Below, piece after piece: positions 1 to 8,647 of a stretch of 39,850 nucleotides of DNA. Below the pieces are notes generated by a model. It ran no database searches and was not told the origin of the DNA. It saw only the letters and a list, made by a program, of their open reading frames with translations. The DNA lies in assembly GCA_003221895.1 (NCBI GenBank), contig QHUJ01000123.1:1-39850 (forward strand). The letters run 5' to 3'. Within the stretch, counting starts at the first letter, position 1. Every line of letters starts with the position of its first letter. The translations under genes were made by a program, and so were the position numbers. The stretch is from Gemmatimonadota bacterium (GTDB lineage: Bacteria > Gemmatimonadota > Gemmatimonadetes > Gemmatimonadales > GWC2-71-9).

Positions 1-1842
1 TGGGGCATCGTGGGTCGCAACGGCTCCGGCAAAACCACGCTCTTCCGGCTGCTGACCGGCGAGCTCGCGCCCACTCGCGGCAGCATCGCGCGCGCGTCCA
101 GCCTGCGCGTCTCGCTGCTCGAGCAGCACCGCGACTATGGCGCCGCGACGACGGTGTGGGAGGCTGCGGCAGGGGAGCTCGCCGAGCTGCTGGCGCTGGA
201 GCAATCGCTGGTGAGGCAGGCCGCTGATCTCGCCCATGACGCCTCGCCCCGCGCGCTGGCAAAATACGGCGAGGACCTCGAGCGCTTCGAGCGCGAAGGG
301 GGCTACGCGGTGACGGCGCGCATCGACGCGGTGCTGCACGGTCTCGAGTTCGATCCCGCACAAGCCCGCGTCACGCCCCTCTCCGCCCTGAGCGGTGGTG
401 AGCTCGGCCGTCTCGGCCTCGCGCGCCAGCTGATGACCACCGCGGACGTCTTGCTGCTCGACGAGCCGACCAATCACCTCGATCTCGAAACCACGCGCTG
501 GCTCGAGGAGTATCTCGCGGCGAGCGAGCGCACCGTGTTGCTCGTGAGCCACGACCGCGCATTCCTGTCCGCGACCGTGGATCACGTGCTGCATCTCGAG
601 GGTGGCACAGCCACGCCGTATTCGGCCGGTTACACCGACTTTGTCGCTCAGCGCGCCGAGCGCCGGCTCGCGCAGCAGCGCGCGTACGACCAGCAGCAGC
701 GCGTCATCGCGCATGAGAAGGACTACATCGCGCGCAACATCGCGGGGCAGAACACCCGGCAGGCCAAGGGCCGGCGCAAGCGGCTCGAGCGGCTGCCGCG
801 GCTCAGCCCCGTGATCGGCGCGGAAGGAACGATGGCGGTGCGCTTCGAGGTGCCGGAGCGCGGCGGCGATCAGGTCGTGAGCGCGAAGAACGTGAGCCTG
901 GGCATCGGCACGCGCACTCTCGTCGAGCGCTTCAGCGGGACGCTGGAGCGGACCGGCGTGCTGGGGATCATCGGGCGCAATGGCTCGGGAAAGTCCACGC
1001 TGCTGCGCGCACTGCTGGGCGAGCATCCTACGCAGGGCGGCGAGCTGCGGCTCGGCTCGTCGATCACGGCCGGCTACTATCGTCAGGATCTCTCGCAGGT
1101 GCCATTGGATCGCACACTGTACGACGTGATCGCGGAGCTCAGGCCTAAATGGGAGCGCGGTCGCATCCAGGGACACCTGGGGCGCTTCGGCTTTTCTGGG
1201 CAGGAGGTGCAGCGGCGTGCCGCCTCACTGTCGGGCGGTGAGCGGGCGCGCGTCGCGCTGGCGATTCTGATGCTCTCAGGCGCGAATCTCCTGGTGCTCG
1301 ACGAGCCGACCAATCATCTCGACGTGGAATCGATCGAAGCGCTCGAGGACGCGATCGAGGCATACGACGGCACGGTCATCCTGGTGAGCCACGACCGCGC
1401 CCTCCTGCGCGCCCTCACGACGCGGATCTGGATCCTGCACGAGCGGCGTGTGACTGAATTCACCGCCGGCTTTGAAGAGTGGGAAGAAGTGAGCGCCGAG
1501 CGCGGCCATGCCGCGGCCGTGAGCGCCGCGGAGGAACAGGCGCTGCGGCAAGTCCATGAGCATCAGCGAGTCGCGCCTGCCACCACGAGCGACCCGCGCA
1601 AGGAGCTGCGCCGCGCGCAGCAGGAGCTTATCGAGGCCGAGGCGGGTGTAACGAAGCTCGAGGCAGAGGTCGCGCGCCTTGTCGCGGCGCTGGAGAACCC
1701 GGCGCTCTATACGCAGGCCAATGGCGCGCGGACGGCCCACGAGCTCGGCGCGCAGCTCGAGACGCTCAAGCGCGACCTCGACGCGGCGCTCGAGCGCTGG
1801 ACGCGTGCGACGGAGCAAGTCGAGATGCGCGCGCCGCGATAA
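1..1842 (+). CDS. ABC-F family ATPase (5'-truncated by window edge)
   Basis: The reading frame is open from base 1 and begins just before a Walker A motif (GRNGSGKTT), so roughly 20-30 N-terminal residues lie outside the window. Two ABC cassettes are visible. The first has its LSGGE signature at 388-402 and LLLDEPTNHLD at 451-483. The second has Walker A near 973-999, LSGGE at 1228-1242 and a second DEPTNHLD near 1300-1323. Between them is a charged, Arg/Gln-rich linker (about 650-800), the place where ABC-F proteins carry the tRNA-interacting linker. The C-terminus (after about 1580) is a predicted coiled coil, as in Uup. No membrane segment is present, so this is a soluble ABC-F protein acting on ribosomes (or on DNA branch structures in the Uup case) rather than a transporter. 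The exact subclass (Uup, YheS, EttA or a resistance type) cannot be decided here. Confidence 0.93.
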   Translation, partial: WGIVGRNGSGKTTLFRLLTGELAPTRGSIARASSLRVSLLEQHRDYGAATTVWEAAAGELAELLALEQSLVRQAADLAHDASPRALAKYGEDLERFEREGGYAVTARIDAVLHGLEFDPAQARVTPLSALSGGELGRLGLARQLMTTADVLLLDEPTNHLDLETTRWLEEYLAASERTVLLVSHDRAFLSATVDHVLHLEGGTATPYSAGYTDFVAQRAERRLAQQRAYDQQQRVIAHEKDYIARNIAGQNTRQAKGRRKRLERLPRLSPVIGAEGTMAVRFEVPERGGDQVVSAKNVSLGIGTRTLVERFSGTLERTGVLGIIGRNGSGKSTLLRALLGEHPTQGGELRLGSSITAGYYRQDLSQVPLDRTLYDVIAELRPKWERGRIQGHLGRFGFSGQEVQRRAASLSGGERARVALAILMLSGANLLVLDEPTNHLDVESIEALEDAIEAYDGTVILVSHDRALLRALTTRIWILHERRVTEFTAGFEEWEEVSAERGHAAAVSAAEEQALRQVHEHQRVAPATTSDPRKELRRAQQELIEAEAGVTKLEAEVARLVAALENPALYTQANGARTAHELGAQLETLKRDLDAALERWTRATEQVEMRAPR

Positions 1843-1846
1843 GGCG

Positions 1847-1852
1847 TAGCTT
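1847..1852 (+). promoter_or_regulatory. Candidate -10 element for the GH20 gene (leaderless start)
   Basis: TAGCTT lies seven bases before the ATG at 1860. There is no Shine-Dalgarno sequence in between and no clear -35 box. The spacing would put the transcription start on or next to the start codon. The same nine-base string TAGCTTCTC recurs with identical spacing before the gene at 4373. The role is inferred. Confidence 0.4.
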
Positions 1853-1859
1853 CTCTGGC

Positions 1860-4334
1860 ATGCGCAACCGACTGTTTCCCGTACTCCCCGCGCTCTTGCT
1901 GGCTGTCACGGCCGGCACCAGCGCTGCCCAGACCTCGTTGCAGCTCCGCTGGGAGCTGATGAGCGACAGCATCGCCACGAGCTGGGCCAGCTCGCGTGTG
2001 CAGTTCACACTCACAAATCGCGATACCAAGCCGCTCCCAAAAAGCGGCTGGGCCATTTACTTCAGCGCGCTTCACTCGGCCCAACCCGACAGTGGCGCGG
2101 CGTTCCACATCCAGGACGTCATGGCCGACCTGCACCGCATCGTTCCTGGCAGCGGGTTCGCCGGGCTCGCGCCCGGCGCGTCGATCAAGATTCCCTACCT
2201 TACTGACCTCCTGCTCAATCGCAGCTTCGCTCCGTCCGGCCCGTACATCGTGTTCGACAGCGCAAACGGTGTCAGCGTGCCCTTGAGCGACTACGTCGCA
2301 GCGCCATTCGAACGGACGGTGGGTGCCGTGACGCCCGATCTCCAGTACGCACGCGACTCGGTCGTGCGCGATATCCCGGTGGGCGAACTCCCACCCGTGT
2401 TTCCAACGCCGGTGCAGGTGACACGGGGGGAGGGCGCGGGACAACTTCGTCTGGCCGCGCTGCCGCCAATCGCGGCACCGCCCGATCTCGCCAACGAGGC
2501 GCGGTTCGCTGCCGAGTATCTCCAGCCGTACGTCAAGGAGGGGAAGACCAGCGCCGCCTTCCGACTCGAAGTGGGTCCTGTCGAGGGCCAATCCTCACCT
2601 GAGGCGTATGAGCTCGTGATCGATCCGGCGACAGGTGTGCGCATCGTCGGTGTCTCACCGGCGGGTGTCTTCTATGGCCTGCAGTCGCTCCGGACGCTGC
2701 TGACGCCGCCCACGAAAGGTTCAGGCGTGGTCTTGCCGGCGCTGCGCGTGGTGGACGCGCCCCGATTCGGCTACCGCGGTTTCATGCTCGACGTCGCCCG
2801 CAACTTCCACCCGAAGGCCGCGGTGTTGCGCACGCTCGACCTGATGGCGCGCTACAAGCTCAACGTCTTCCACATGCACCTCACGGATGACGAGGGCTGG
2901 CGCGTCGAGATAGCCGGTCTGCCCGAGTTGACGACGGTGGGCGCGCGACGCGGCCACACGCTCGACTCCAAAGCGTTCTTGCAACCGGCGTTCGGCTCGG
3001 GACCGCTAGTCGGGCGACCGTTCGGCAGCGGATTCTTTTCGCGTGCCGACTACATCGGGATCGTGCGCTACGCGGCGGCGCGACACATCGAAGTGATCCC
3101 GGAGATCGAAATGCCGGGTCACGCGCGTGCCGCGATCAAGTCGATGGACACTCGTGCGGAATACCGGCTGAGCGATCCGGAGGACCGCTCGGTCTACGAG
3201 TCGGTCCAAGGCTACCCCGACAACGTGATGAACCCGGGGCTCGAATCGACGTATCGGTTCATCGAGAAGGTCGTGACTGAGCTTGCGGCGATGCACCGTG
3301 AGGCCGGTGCGCCACTACGCCACATCCACATGGGCGGAGATGAAGTGCCCGCCGGCGTTTGGGCCGGATCGCCCGCCGTCCAGGCGTTCATGCAGGCGCA
3401 CAGTCTCACAAACGTGGACGATCTCTGGTTCGCCTTCTACGGCCGGGTAGAGCAGATCCTCAAAGCGCAGGGCCTCACGCCTGCGGGGTGGGAAGAGATC
3501 GCGGTCCGTAAGACGCGGCGCGATGGACGCGCCGTCAACATCCCCAATCCCCAATTCGCCGAGCGCGGCTGGCGCGCCTACGTGTGGAACAACGTCGCCG
3601 GCTGGGGCGCCGAGGACCTGGCGTATCGGCTGGCAAACGGCGGCTACGAAGTCGTGCTCAGTCCCGTCACCAACTACTACTTCGATCTCGCGTGGAATCA
3701 GAACCCGGAGGAGATCGGACTCGACTGGGGCGGCTACATCGACATGGAGAAGCCCTTCGAGTTCATCCCGTTCGACTACTACCGCAACACGCGGGTCGAC
3801 AGGCGCGGCAATCCCTTGCCCGCCGGGGTATTCGTCGGCAAGGACCGGCTCACCGACTACGGGCGCAGTCACATCGTCGGAATCCAGGGCAACCTGTGGT
3901 CGGAGACGCTTGGGGGTGACGGACGACTCGACTACATGATCGTGCCGAAGCTCTTCGGGCTCGCCGAGCGCGCGTGGGCGCCCGATCCGACCTGGGCTAC
4001 AGAGAAGGACTCGGCCAAGGCCGATTCGCTCTATCGCGAAGACTGGTCGCGTCTCGTGAACGTGGTGGGTAAGCGCGAGCTGCCGCGGCTCGATCGTGAA
4101 GTCGCCGGGCTCAATTACCGGATCCCGACGCCTGGCCTGCGAGTCCAGGGGACTGTCGTGAACACCAGCCTCGAGCTACCGGGGTTCACGCTGCGCTACA
4201 CGACCGACGGGACCGACCCGAGCGCGAAGAGTCCCGTGGTGCGCGGTCCGATTCCCTTGCGCGGGACAATTCGCGTCGCCGCGTTCACCGGGGCGGGGCG
4301 AAAGGGTCACACGGCGAGCGTGAAAGCGCCCTAA
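1860..4334 (+). CDS. Exported beta-N-acetylhexosaminidase, GH20
   Basis: This enzyme removes terminal N-acetylglucosamine or N-acetylgalactosamine from glycans such as chitooligosaccharides or peptidoglycan fragments. The 824-residue protein starts with a signal peptide (hydrophobic core, cut near TSAAQ). It continues with an N-terminal carbohydrate-binding CHB_HEX-like domain (about 25-190), a GH20b alpha/beta domain (about 195-300) and the TIM barrel from about 303 (RFGYRGFMLDVARNFHP). The catalytic Asp-Glu pair is D494-E495 in HMGGDEV. A small chitobiase C-terminal domain (RYTTDGTDPSAKSP) ends the protein. This is the full chitobiase-type architecture at normal length. The gene sits 17 bp after the ABC-F gene but has its own TAGCTT element, so it may be transcribed separately. 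It probably acts in the periplasm. Substrate preference between chitin and murein sugars is not decidable. Confidence 0.95.
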   Translation: MRNRLFPVLPALLLAVTAGTSAAQTSLQLRWELMSDSIATSWASSRVQFTLTNRDTKPLPKSGWAIYFSALHSAQPDSGAAFHIQDVMADLHRIVPGSGFAGLAPGASIKIPYLTDLLLNRSFAPSGPYIVFDSANGVSVPLSDYVAAPFERTVGAVTPDLQYARDSVVRDIPVGELPPVFPTPVQVTRGEGAGQLRLAALPPIAAPPDLANEARFAAEYLQPYVKEGKTSAAFRLEVGPVEGQSSPEAYELVIDPATGVRIVGVSPAGVFYGLQSLRTLLTPPTKGSGVVLPALRVVDAPRFGYRGFMLDVARNFHPKAAVLRTLDLMARYKLNVFHMHLTDDEGWRVEIAGLPELTTVGARRGHTLDSKAFLQPAFGSGPLVGRPFGSGFFSRADYIGIVRYAAARHIEVIPEIEMPGHARAAIKSMDTRAEYRLSDPEDRSVYESVQGYPDNVMNPGLESTYRFIEKVVTELAAMHREAGAPLRHIHMGGDEVPAGVWAGSPAVQAFMQAHSLTNVDDLWFAFYGRVEQILKAQGLTPAGWEEIAVRKTRRDGRAVNIPNPQFAERGWRAYVWNNVAGWGAEDLAYRLANGGYEVVLSPVTNYYFDLAWNQNPEEIGLDWGGYIDMEKPFEFIPFDYYRNTRVDRRGNPLPAGVFVGKDRLTDYGRSHIVGIQGNLWSETLGGDGRLDYMIVPKLFGLAERAWAPDPTWATEKDSAKADSLYREDWSRLVNVVGKRELPRLDREVAGLNYRIPTPGLRVQGTVVNTSLELPGFTLRYTTDGTDPSAKSPVVRGPIPLRGTIRVAAFTGAGRKGHTASVKAP

Positions 4335-4359
4335 ACTCGCCCGATTGGGGTGGCCACCG

Positions 4360-4365
4360 TAGCTT
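4360..4365 (+). promoter_or_regulatory. Candidate -10 element for the catabolic operon (leaderless start)
   Basis: TAGCTT is followed by seven bases and then the GTG start at 4373. The layout copies that before the gene at 1860 (TAGCTTCTC in both). No Shine-Dalgarno sequence is present, and the hexamer is not part of a stop codon, since the upstream gene ends at 4334. This would head the aminotransferase-to-hydrolase run. Function is inferred from position. Confidence 0.42.
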
Positions 4366-4372
4366 CTCCCGT

Positions 4373-5716
4373 GTGAGCAGCTATCGCTACCCCGACAGCC
4401 ACGTCTTCTACCGCAAGCTGTCGCATGAGTATCCCAAAATCGTGCGCGGCGAAGGGTGCTGGCTCATCGACGAGCGCGGCAAGCGCTACATCGATGCCGT
4501 CGGCGGTGCCTATGTCGCCAACCTGGGCCACTCGAATCCCGAGATCGCGAACGCTCTCGCCGAGCAAGCGCGGCAGTTCGGCTACATCTCCGGCACACAG
4601 TTCACCCACGGCCCCGTCGAAGACCTCGCCAGCGAGCTGGCCGAAACGCTGCCGGTCGATCTGTCCAAGCTCTACTTCCTTTGTAGTGGATCGGAGGCGG
4701 TCGAGGCGGCCCTGAAGCTCGCGCGCCAGTACTGGGTGGACCGCGGCCGGCCCAGCAAACACCGCATCATCGCCCTCGGCCCCGGCTATCACGGCAGCAC
4801 CCTGCTCGCCCTGTCGGCGTCCGCACGCGAGGCGCACAAGGCCCCGTTCCGGCCGTGGCTGGTGGACGTACACCGCATTCCCGCGCCCTATCCCTATCGC
4901 TGCGAGTGCGGCGGCCGCAGCGCTACGTGTCCCGTCTGCAGTGCCGGCGTGCTCGAAGCAGCGATCGAGCAGCTCGGCGCCGAGAACGTCGCGGCCTTCA
5001 TCGCCGAGCCGGTGGGCGGGTCATCGACCGTCGCATCGACACCGCGTCCGGACTACTTCAAGCGCGTCCGCGAGATCTGCGATCGCCACGATGTCTTGTT
5101 CGTGGCGGATGAGGTGCTCGTCGGCATGGGGCGGACCGGAACGTGGTGGGCGATTGAGCCGTACGGCGTGACCCCCGATATCCTGACGCTGGGTAAGGGC
5201 ATTTCCGGTGGGTACGCGGCACTCTCCGCGATTGCCGCGCCGGAGCGAATCGTGAATGTCGTGGCGAAGGCCGCCGGCAGTTTCATCCATGCGCAGACGT
5301 TTTCACACCATCCGGTGGGCTGCGCCGCCGGCGTCGCGACGGTCCGCTACCTGAAGCAACACAAGCTGGTCGAGCGGTCCGCGAAGCTGGGTCGAGTGCT
5401 GCACGAGAAGCTCGCCGCGATCGCGAAACTGCCCTACGTGGGAGAGGTGCGCGGGCGCGGCTTGCTGGCCGGGATCGAGTTCGTCGCAGACACGGGGACC
5501 CGCGCGCCATTCCCGCGAGCGAAGAAGTTCGCCGAACGATTCTCCGATGCGGCCATCGACGCGGGCGTAACGGTCTGGGCGAACGTGGGGCACGCGGACG
5601 GCACGAATGGTGACGCCGCGCTCATCGCGCCGCCGTTCATCATCACAGAGCAGGAGATCGACGAAATCGTGAGTCGGCTGGCTCAGGCGCTTGAAGCGAC
5701 GATCAAGCAACAATGA
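4373..5716 (+). CDS. Class III (omega) aminotransferase
   Basis: A PLP-dependent fold type I aminotransferase of 447 residues, the usual length for the class III family. The PLP lysine is K275 in LTLGKGISGG, the family's pocket Asp lies in FVADEVLVGMG, and a substrate/PLP region GSEAVEAALKLARQYW is intact. These enzymes transfer an amino group, often a distal (omega) one, from amino acids or diamines to pyruvate or 2-oxoglutarate. An insert before the PLP domain holds four cysteines (YRCECGG then TCPVCS) that could bind a metal. The start is GTG, because no other start fits after the upstream stop. It overlaps the dehydrogenase gene by ATGA, so the pair is almost certainly co-translated: aminotransferase product to semialdehyde to acid. 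The amino donor is unknown. Confidence 0.93.
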   Translation: MSSYRYPDSHVFYRKLSHEYPKIVRGEGCWLIDERGKRYIDAVGGAYVANLGHSNPEIANALAEQARQFGYISGTQFTHGPVEDLASELAETLPVDLSKLYFLCSGSEAVEAALKLARQYWVDRGRPSKHRIIALGPGYHGSTLLALSASAREAHKAPFRPWLVDVHRIPAPYPYRCECGGRSATCPVCSAGVLEAAIEQLGAENVAAFIAEPVGGSSTVASTPRPDYFKRVREICDRHDVLFVADEVLVGMGRTGTWWAIEPYGVTPDILTLGKGISGGYAALSAIAAPERIVNVVAKAAGSFIHAQTFSHHPVGCAAGVATVRYLKQHKLVERSAKLGRVLHEKLAAIAKLPYVGEVRGRGLLAGIEFVADTGTRAPFPRAKKFAERFSDAAIDAGVTVWANVGHADGTNGDAALIAPPFIITEQEIDEIVSRLAQALEATIKQQ

Positions 5717-7293
5717 CCGCAACAGCGCTGACAACCTCAAAAATCACCTACACGTCGGCGAACGTGGACTGGGAGCAATTCCATCGGCAGTTCGACGAGG
5801 CGCTCGGACTCGTCCGTGGCCAGTTGGGACGCGAATATCCGCTATACATCGGCGCTGAGGCCGTCAGTTCGACGGCCAACCCCATCGTCGACCGATCGCC
5901 GATCGACACGCGCGTGGTATTGGGACGATTCGCTGTTGCCACCGGCGAGCATGTGGACCGCGCCGTGGCGGCCGCCCGCGCGGCGCAACTCGCCTGGGCG
6001 CGCCGGGACTGGCGAGAGCGCGTCACCACGCTGCGTCGCGCTGCGGCGCTGATCCGGGAGCGCAAGTTCGAGCTCGCGGCGATCATGAGCCTCGAGGTGG
6101 GGAAGAGCAGGCTCGAGTCGATGGGTGACGCCGAGGAGTCGGCAGATCTCATCGATTATTACTGCCAGCAGGTGGAAGACGCGGGCGGCTTTGTGCGCCA
6201 GATGGCCAACGTTACGCCGGTCGAGCGCAACACCGATGTGCTGCGCCCCTACGGCGTGTTTGCCTGCATCGCGCCCTTCAACTTTCCGCTCGCGCTCTCC
6301 ACGGGGATGTCGTCCGCTGCGCTCGTCGCCGGCAACACGGTCGTCTATAAGCCGGCCGAGGACGCGCCGTGGACGGGGCTCAAGTTGTACGAGGTGTATC
6401 GTGATGCGGGGCTGCCCGCCGGTGCGTTCAATTACCTGTCAGGGCACGGCTCGGAAGCGGGTGAAGCCCTGTGGCGGCATCGGGGCGTCGACGGAGTGGT
6501 GTTCACCGGCTCAAAGGACGTGGGGCTGAAAATCCACCAGGGCCTCTCCAACCGGTGGATCAAACCGTGTCTGCTCGAGCTCGGCGGCAAGAATGCGGCG
6601 ATCGTCATGGAGACGGCCGATCTGGATGCAGCGGCGGAAGGCGTGGCGCGCTCGGCGTTCGGTCTGCAGAATCAGAAATGCAGTGCGACATCGCGTGTCT
6701 ACGTACACGAGAACGTCGCGCAGTCCTTCATCGCGAAGCTCCTCGAGAAAACGAAGGCGTTGCGCATCGGCGACCCGACCGAGCGCGATGTCTCCTTTGG
6801 TCCCGTGATCAACGCGGAGTCGGTCGCGAAATTCCAGCGTGCCGTTGCCCGGGCGCGCAAAGAAGGCGAAGTTCTGACCGGCGGCGACCGGCTGACCAGC
6901 CAGCCGTTGGCACGCGGCCACTACGTCGCGCCTACAATCGCGAAGCTGCCGCTCACCTCGACCCTTTTTCTCGACGAACTGTTCGTCCCCTTCCTCGCCG
7001 TCGGCATCGTTGCGGGGATAGAAGAGGCAATAGCCGAAACCAACAAGACCGAGTACGGTCTCACCGCGGGCATCTTCTCACAGCGGGACAGCGACATCGC
7101 GCGGTTCTTCGACGAAGTGGAGGCGGGCGTGTGCTACGTGAATAAGCGCACCGGGGCGACGACAGGCGCGTGGCCGGGCGCGCAGCCGTTCACGGGCTGG
7201 AAAGGATCGGGCTCGACAGGGAAGGGCGGTTGCGGTCCCTACTACGTCGCCCAATTCATGCGCGAACAGAGCCGCACGGTGATCGACACATGA
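5713..7293 (+). CDS. Aldehyde dehydrogenase, P5C dehydrogenase-like
   Basis: An NAD(P)-dependent aldehyde dehydrogenase of 526 residues. The general base E289 sits in LELGGKNAA and the catalytic C323 in QNQKCSATSR. The Q-K-C-S-A context and the C-terminal signature (QPFTGWKGSGSTGKGG) match L-glutamate-gamma-semialdehyde (1-pyrroline-5-carboxylate) dehydrogenases such as RocA and the PutA dehydrogenase domain. The NAD-binding region IAPFNFPLA is also intact. Family knowledge points to oxidation of glutamate semialdehyde or a close analogue to the acid. It overlaps the upstream aminotransferase by four bases, and the next aminotransferase gene by four bases. Ornithine aminotransferase followed by this enzyme would give glutamate, but lysine- or other diamine-derived semialdehydes are equally possible. 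Confidence 0.92.
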   Translation: MTATALTTSKITYTSANVDWEQFHRQFDEALGLVRGQLGREYPLYIGAEAVSSTANPIVDRSPIDTRVVLGRFAVATGEHVDRAVAAARAAQLAWARRDWRERVTTLRRAAALIRERKFELAAIMSLEVGKSRLESMGDAEESADLIDYYCQQVEDAGGFVRQMANVTPVERNTDVLRPYGVFACIAPFNFPLALSTGMSSAALVAGNTVVYKPAEDAPWTGLKLYEVYRDAGLPAGAFNYLSGHGSEAGEALWRHRGVDGVVFTGSKDVGLKIHQGLSNRWIKPCLLELGGKNAAIVMETADLDAAAEGVARSAFGLQNQKCSATSRVYVHENVAQSFIAKLLEKTKALRIGDPTERDVSFGPVINAESVAKFQRAVARARKEGEVLTGGDRLTSQPLARGHYVAPTIAKLPLTSTLFLDELFVPFLAVGIVAGIEEAIAETNKTEYGLTAGIFSQRDSDIARFFDEVEAGVCYVNKRTGATTGAWPGAQPFTGWKGSGSTGKGGCGPYYVAQFMREQSRTVIDT

Positions 7294-8636
7294 CGACGGC
7301 GACCGCCTCCCGGGACTACCCGCGCATCGTCGTTCCGCCCCCCGGTCCCAAGGCCCGCGCGATCGTGGAGCGCCAGGACCGCTTTGCCTCGACGTCCTAT
7401 CCCAAGGAATACGCGCTCGCGGTGGCCCGCGGGCAGGGGCCGATGGTCGAAGACGTCGACGGCAATCGCTTCCTCGATTTCATGGCCGGGATTGCGGTCG
7501 CGTCCACCGGCTACGGGCATCCCAAAGTCGTGAAAGCCGTGCAGGATGCGGCGGCGCGCTTCCTTCATATCTGCGGCAGTGACTTCTATTACGAGAGCTT
7601 TGCCGCGCTGTGCGAGCGGCTCGCGCAGCTCGCCCCGGGTACGAGTAAGAAACGGGTGTTCCTGGCCAATTCGGGGACCGAAGCGGTGGAAGGGGCCATC
7701 AAGCTGGCGCGACATTCCACCGGCCGGCCGGCGATCATCGGATTCCTCGGCGCGTTTCACGGCCGCAGTTATGGCGGCTTGAGTCTCACCGCCAGCAAAG
7801 CGGTGCAGCGCCTCGGCTTCGCGCCGTTCCTCCCGGAAATCCATCACGTGCCGTACGGGTATCGCTATCGCTGCGAGTACTGCCGCGGCGAGCAGGCCTG
7901 CAATCGACGCTGCGTGTCTTGGATCGAGCAGGAGTTGTTCACGAAGAAAGTCCCGCCCGAGAGCGTGGCGGCGATTTTCGTCGAGCCGATCCAGGGCGAG
8001 GGTGGCTACGTCGTGCCACCCGCCGGTTATCTCCGCGATCTGCGCGAGTTATGCGACCGCTACGGCATCCTGCTCGTCGCCGACGAAGTGCAATGCGGTG
8101 TGGGGCGCACCGGCAAGATGTGGGCGTGCGAATATGAAGGAATAGAGCCCGACATCCTGCTCTCGGCGAAGGGCCTTGGCAGCGGGATGCCGATCGGCGC
8201 GATCATCGCCAAAGAGTCGATCATGAAGTGGAAGCCGGGTGCGCACGGGACGACGTTCGGCGGGAACCCGGTCTGCTGCGCCGCCGCGCTCGCGACGCTC
8301 GACATCGTCGAGAAGGAGCTGCTGCCCAAGGTGAGCAAGATGGGCGAGCGGCTCATAAGCGGTGCGCGCAAGCTCCAGGACAAGTACGCCGTCATCGGAG
8401 ACGTGCGGGGGCGGGGACTGATGGTAGGCGTGGAGTTCGTGAAGGACCGCGAGACGCGCGAGCCCGCTCCCGACGTCCCGCGCGAGCTCGTGGACCGCGC
8501 CTTCAAGAAAGGCCTCCTGCTGCTGGGGTGCGGCAAGAGCTCGCTCCGGCTCGCGCCGCCGCTCGTCGTGGACGAGTACGACGTAGACACCGCCCTCCGG
8601 ATCATCGACGAGTGCCTGCACGAGATGTCGGACTAG
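7290..8636 (+). CDS. Class III aminotransferase (acetylornithine/GABA aminotransferase family)
   Basis: A 448-residue PLP enzyme with K294 in LLSAKGLGSG as the Schiff-base lysine and LLVADEVQCGVGRTG as the cofactor-binding Asp region. The N-terminus (PRIVVPPPGPKARAIVERQD) resembles archaeal-type GABA and broad-specificity amino acid aminotransferases. Four cysteines (YRCEYCRG then ACNRRC) form an insert comparable to the one in the upstream aminotransferase, though the two proteins are clearly different paralogues. An upstream in-frame start near 7170 exists, but it would overlap the dehydrogenase by more than 120 bases. The ATG at 7290, in an ATGA overlap with the dehydrogenase stop, fits the operon style and the family N-terminus. 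Two aminotransferases flanking one semialdehyde dehydrogenase suggests sequential removal of two amino groups. Confidence 0.93.
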   Translation: MTTATASRDYPRIVVPPPGPKARAIVERQDRFASTSYPKEYALAVARGQGPMVEDVDGNRFLDFMAGIAVASTGYGHPKVVKAVQDAAARFLHICGSDFYYESFAALCERLAQLAPGTSKKRVFLANSGTEAVEGAIKLARHSTGRPAIIGFLGAFHGRSYGGLSLTASKAVQRLGFAPFLPEIHHVPYGYRYRCEYCRGEQACNRRCVSWIEQELFTKKVPPESVAAIFVEPIQGEGGYVVPPAGYLRDLRELCDRYGILLVADEVQCGVGRTGKMWACEYEGIEPDILLSAKGLGSGMPIGAIIAKESIMKWKPGAHGTTFGGNPVCCAAALATLDIVEKELLPKVSKMGERLISGARKLQDKYAVIGDVRGRGLMVGVEFVKDRETREPAPDVPRELVDRAFKKGLLLLGCGKSSLRLAPPLVVDEYDVDTALRIIDECLHEMSD

Positions 8637-8647
8637 CGTCAAAAGTC

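Noticed and set aside
1-1842. ABC-F gene considered as an ABC transporter subunit
   Set aside because: Two cassettes on one chain with a linker between and no membrane segments is the ABC-F soluble layout, not a transporter.
1707-2591. A 294-codon open frame on the minus strand across the ABC-F and GH20 boundary
   Set aside because: It lies opposite two real genes with complete motifs, has no recognisable domain and no ribosome site. Long antisense frames are expected at this GC content.
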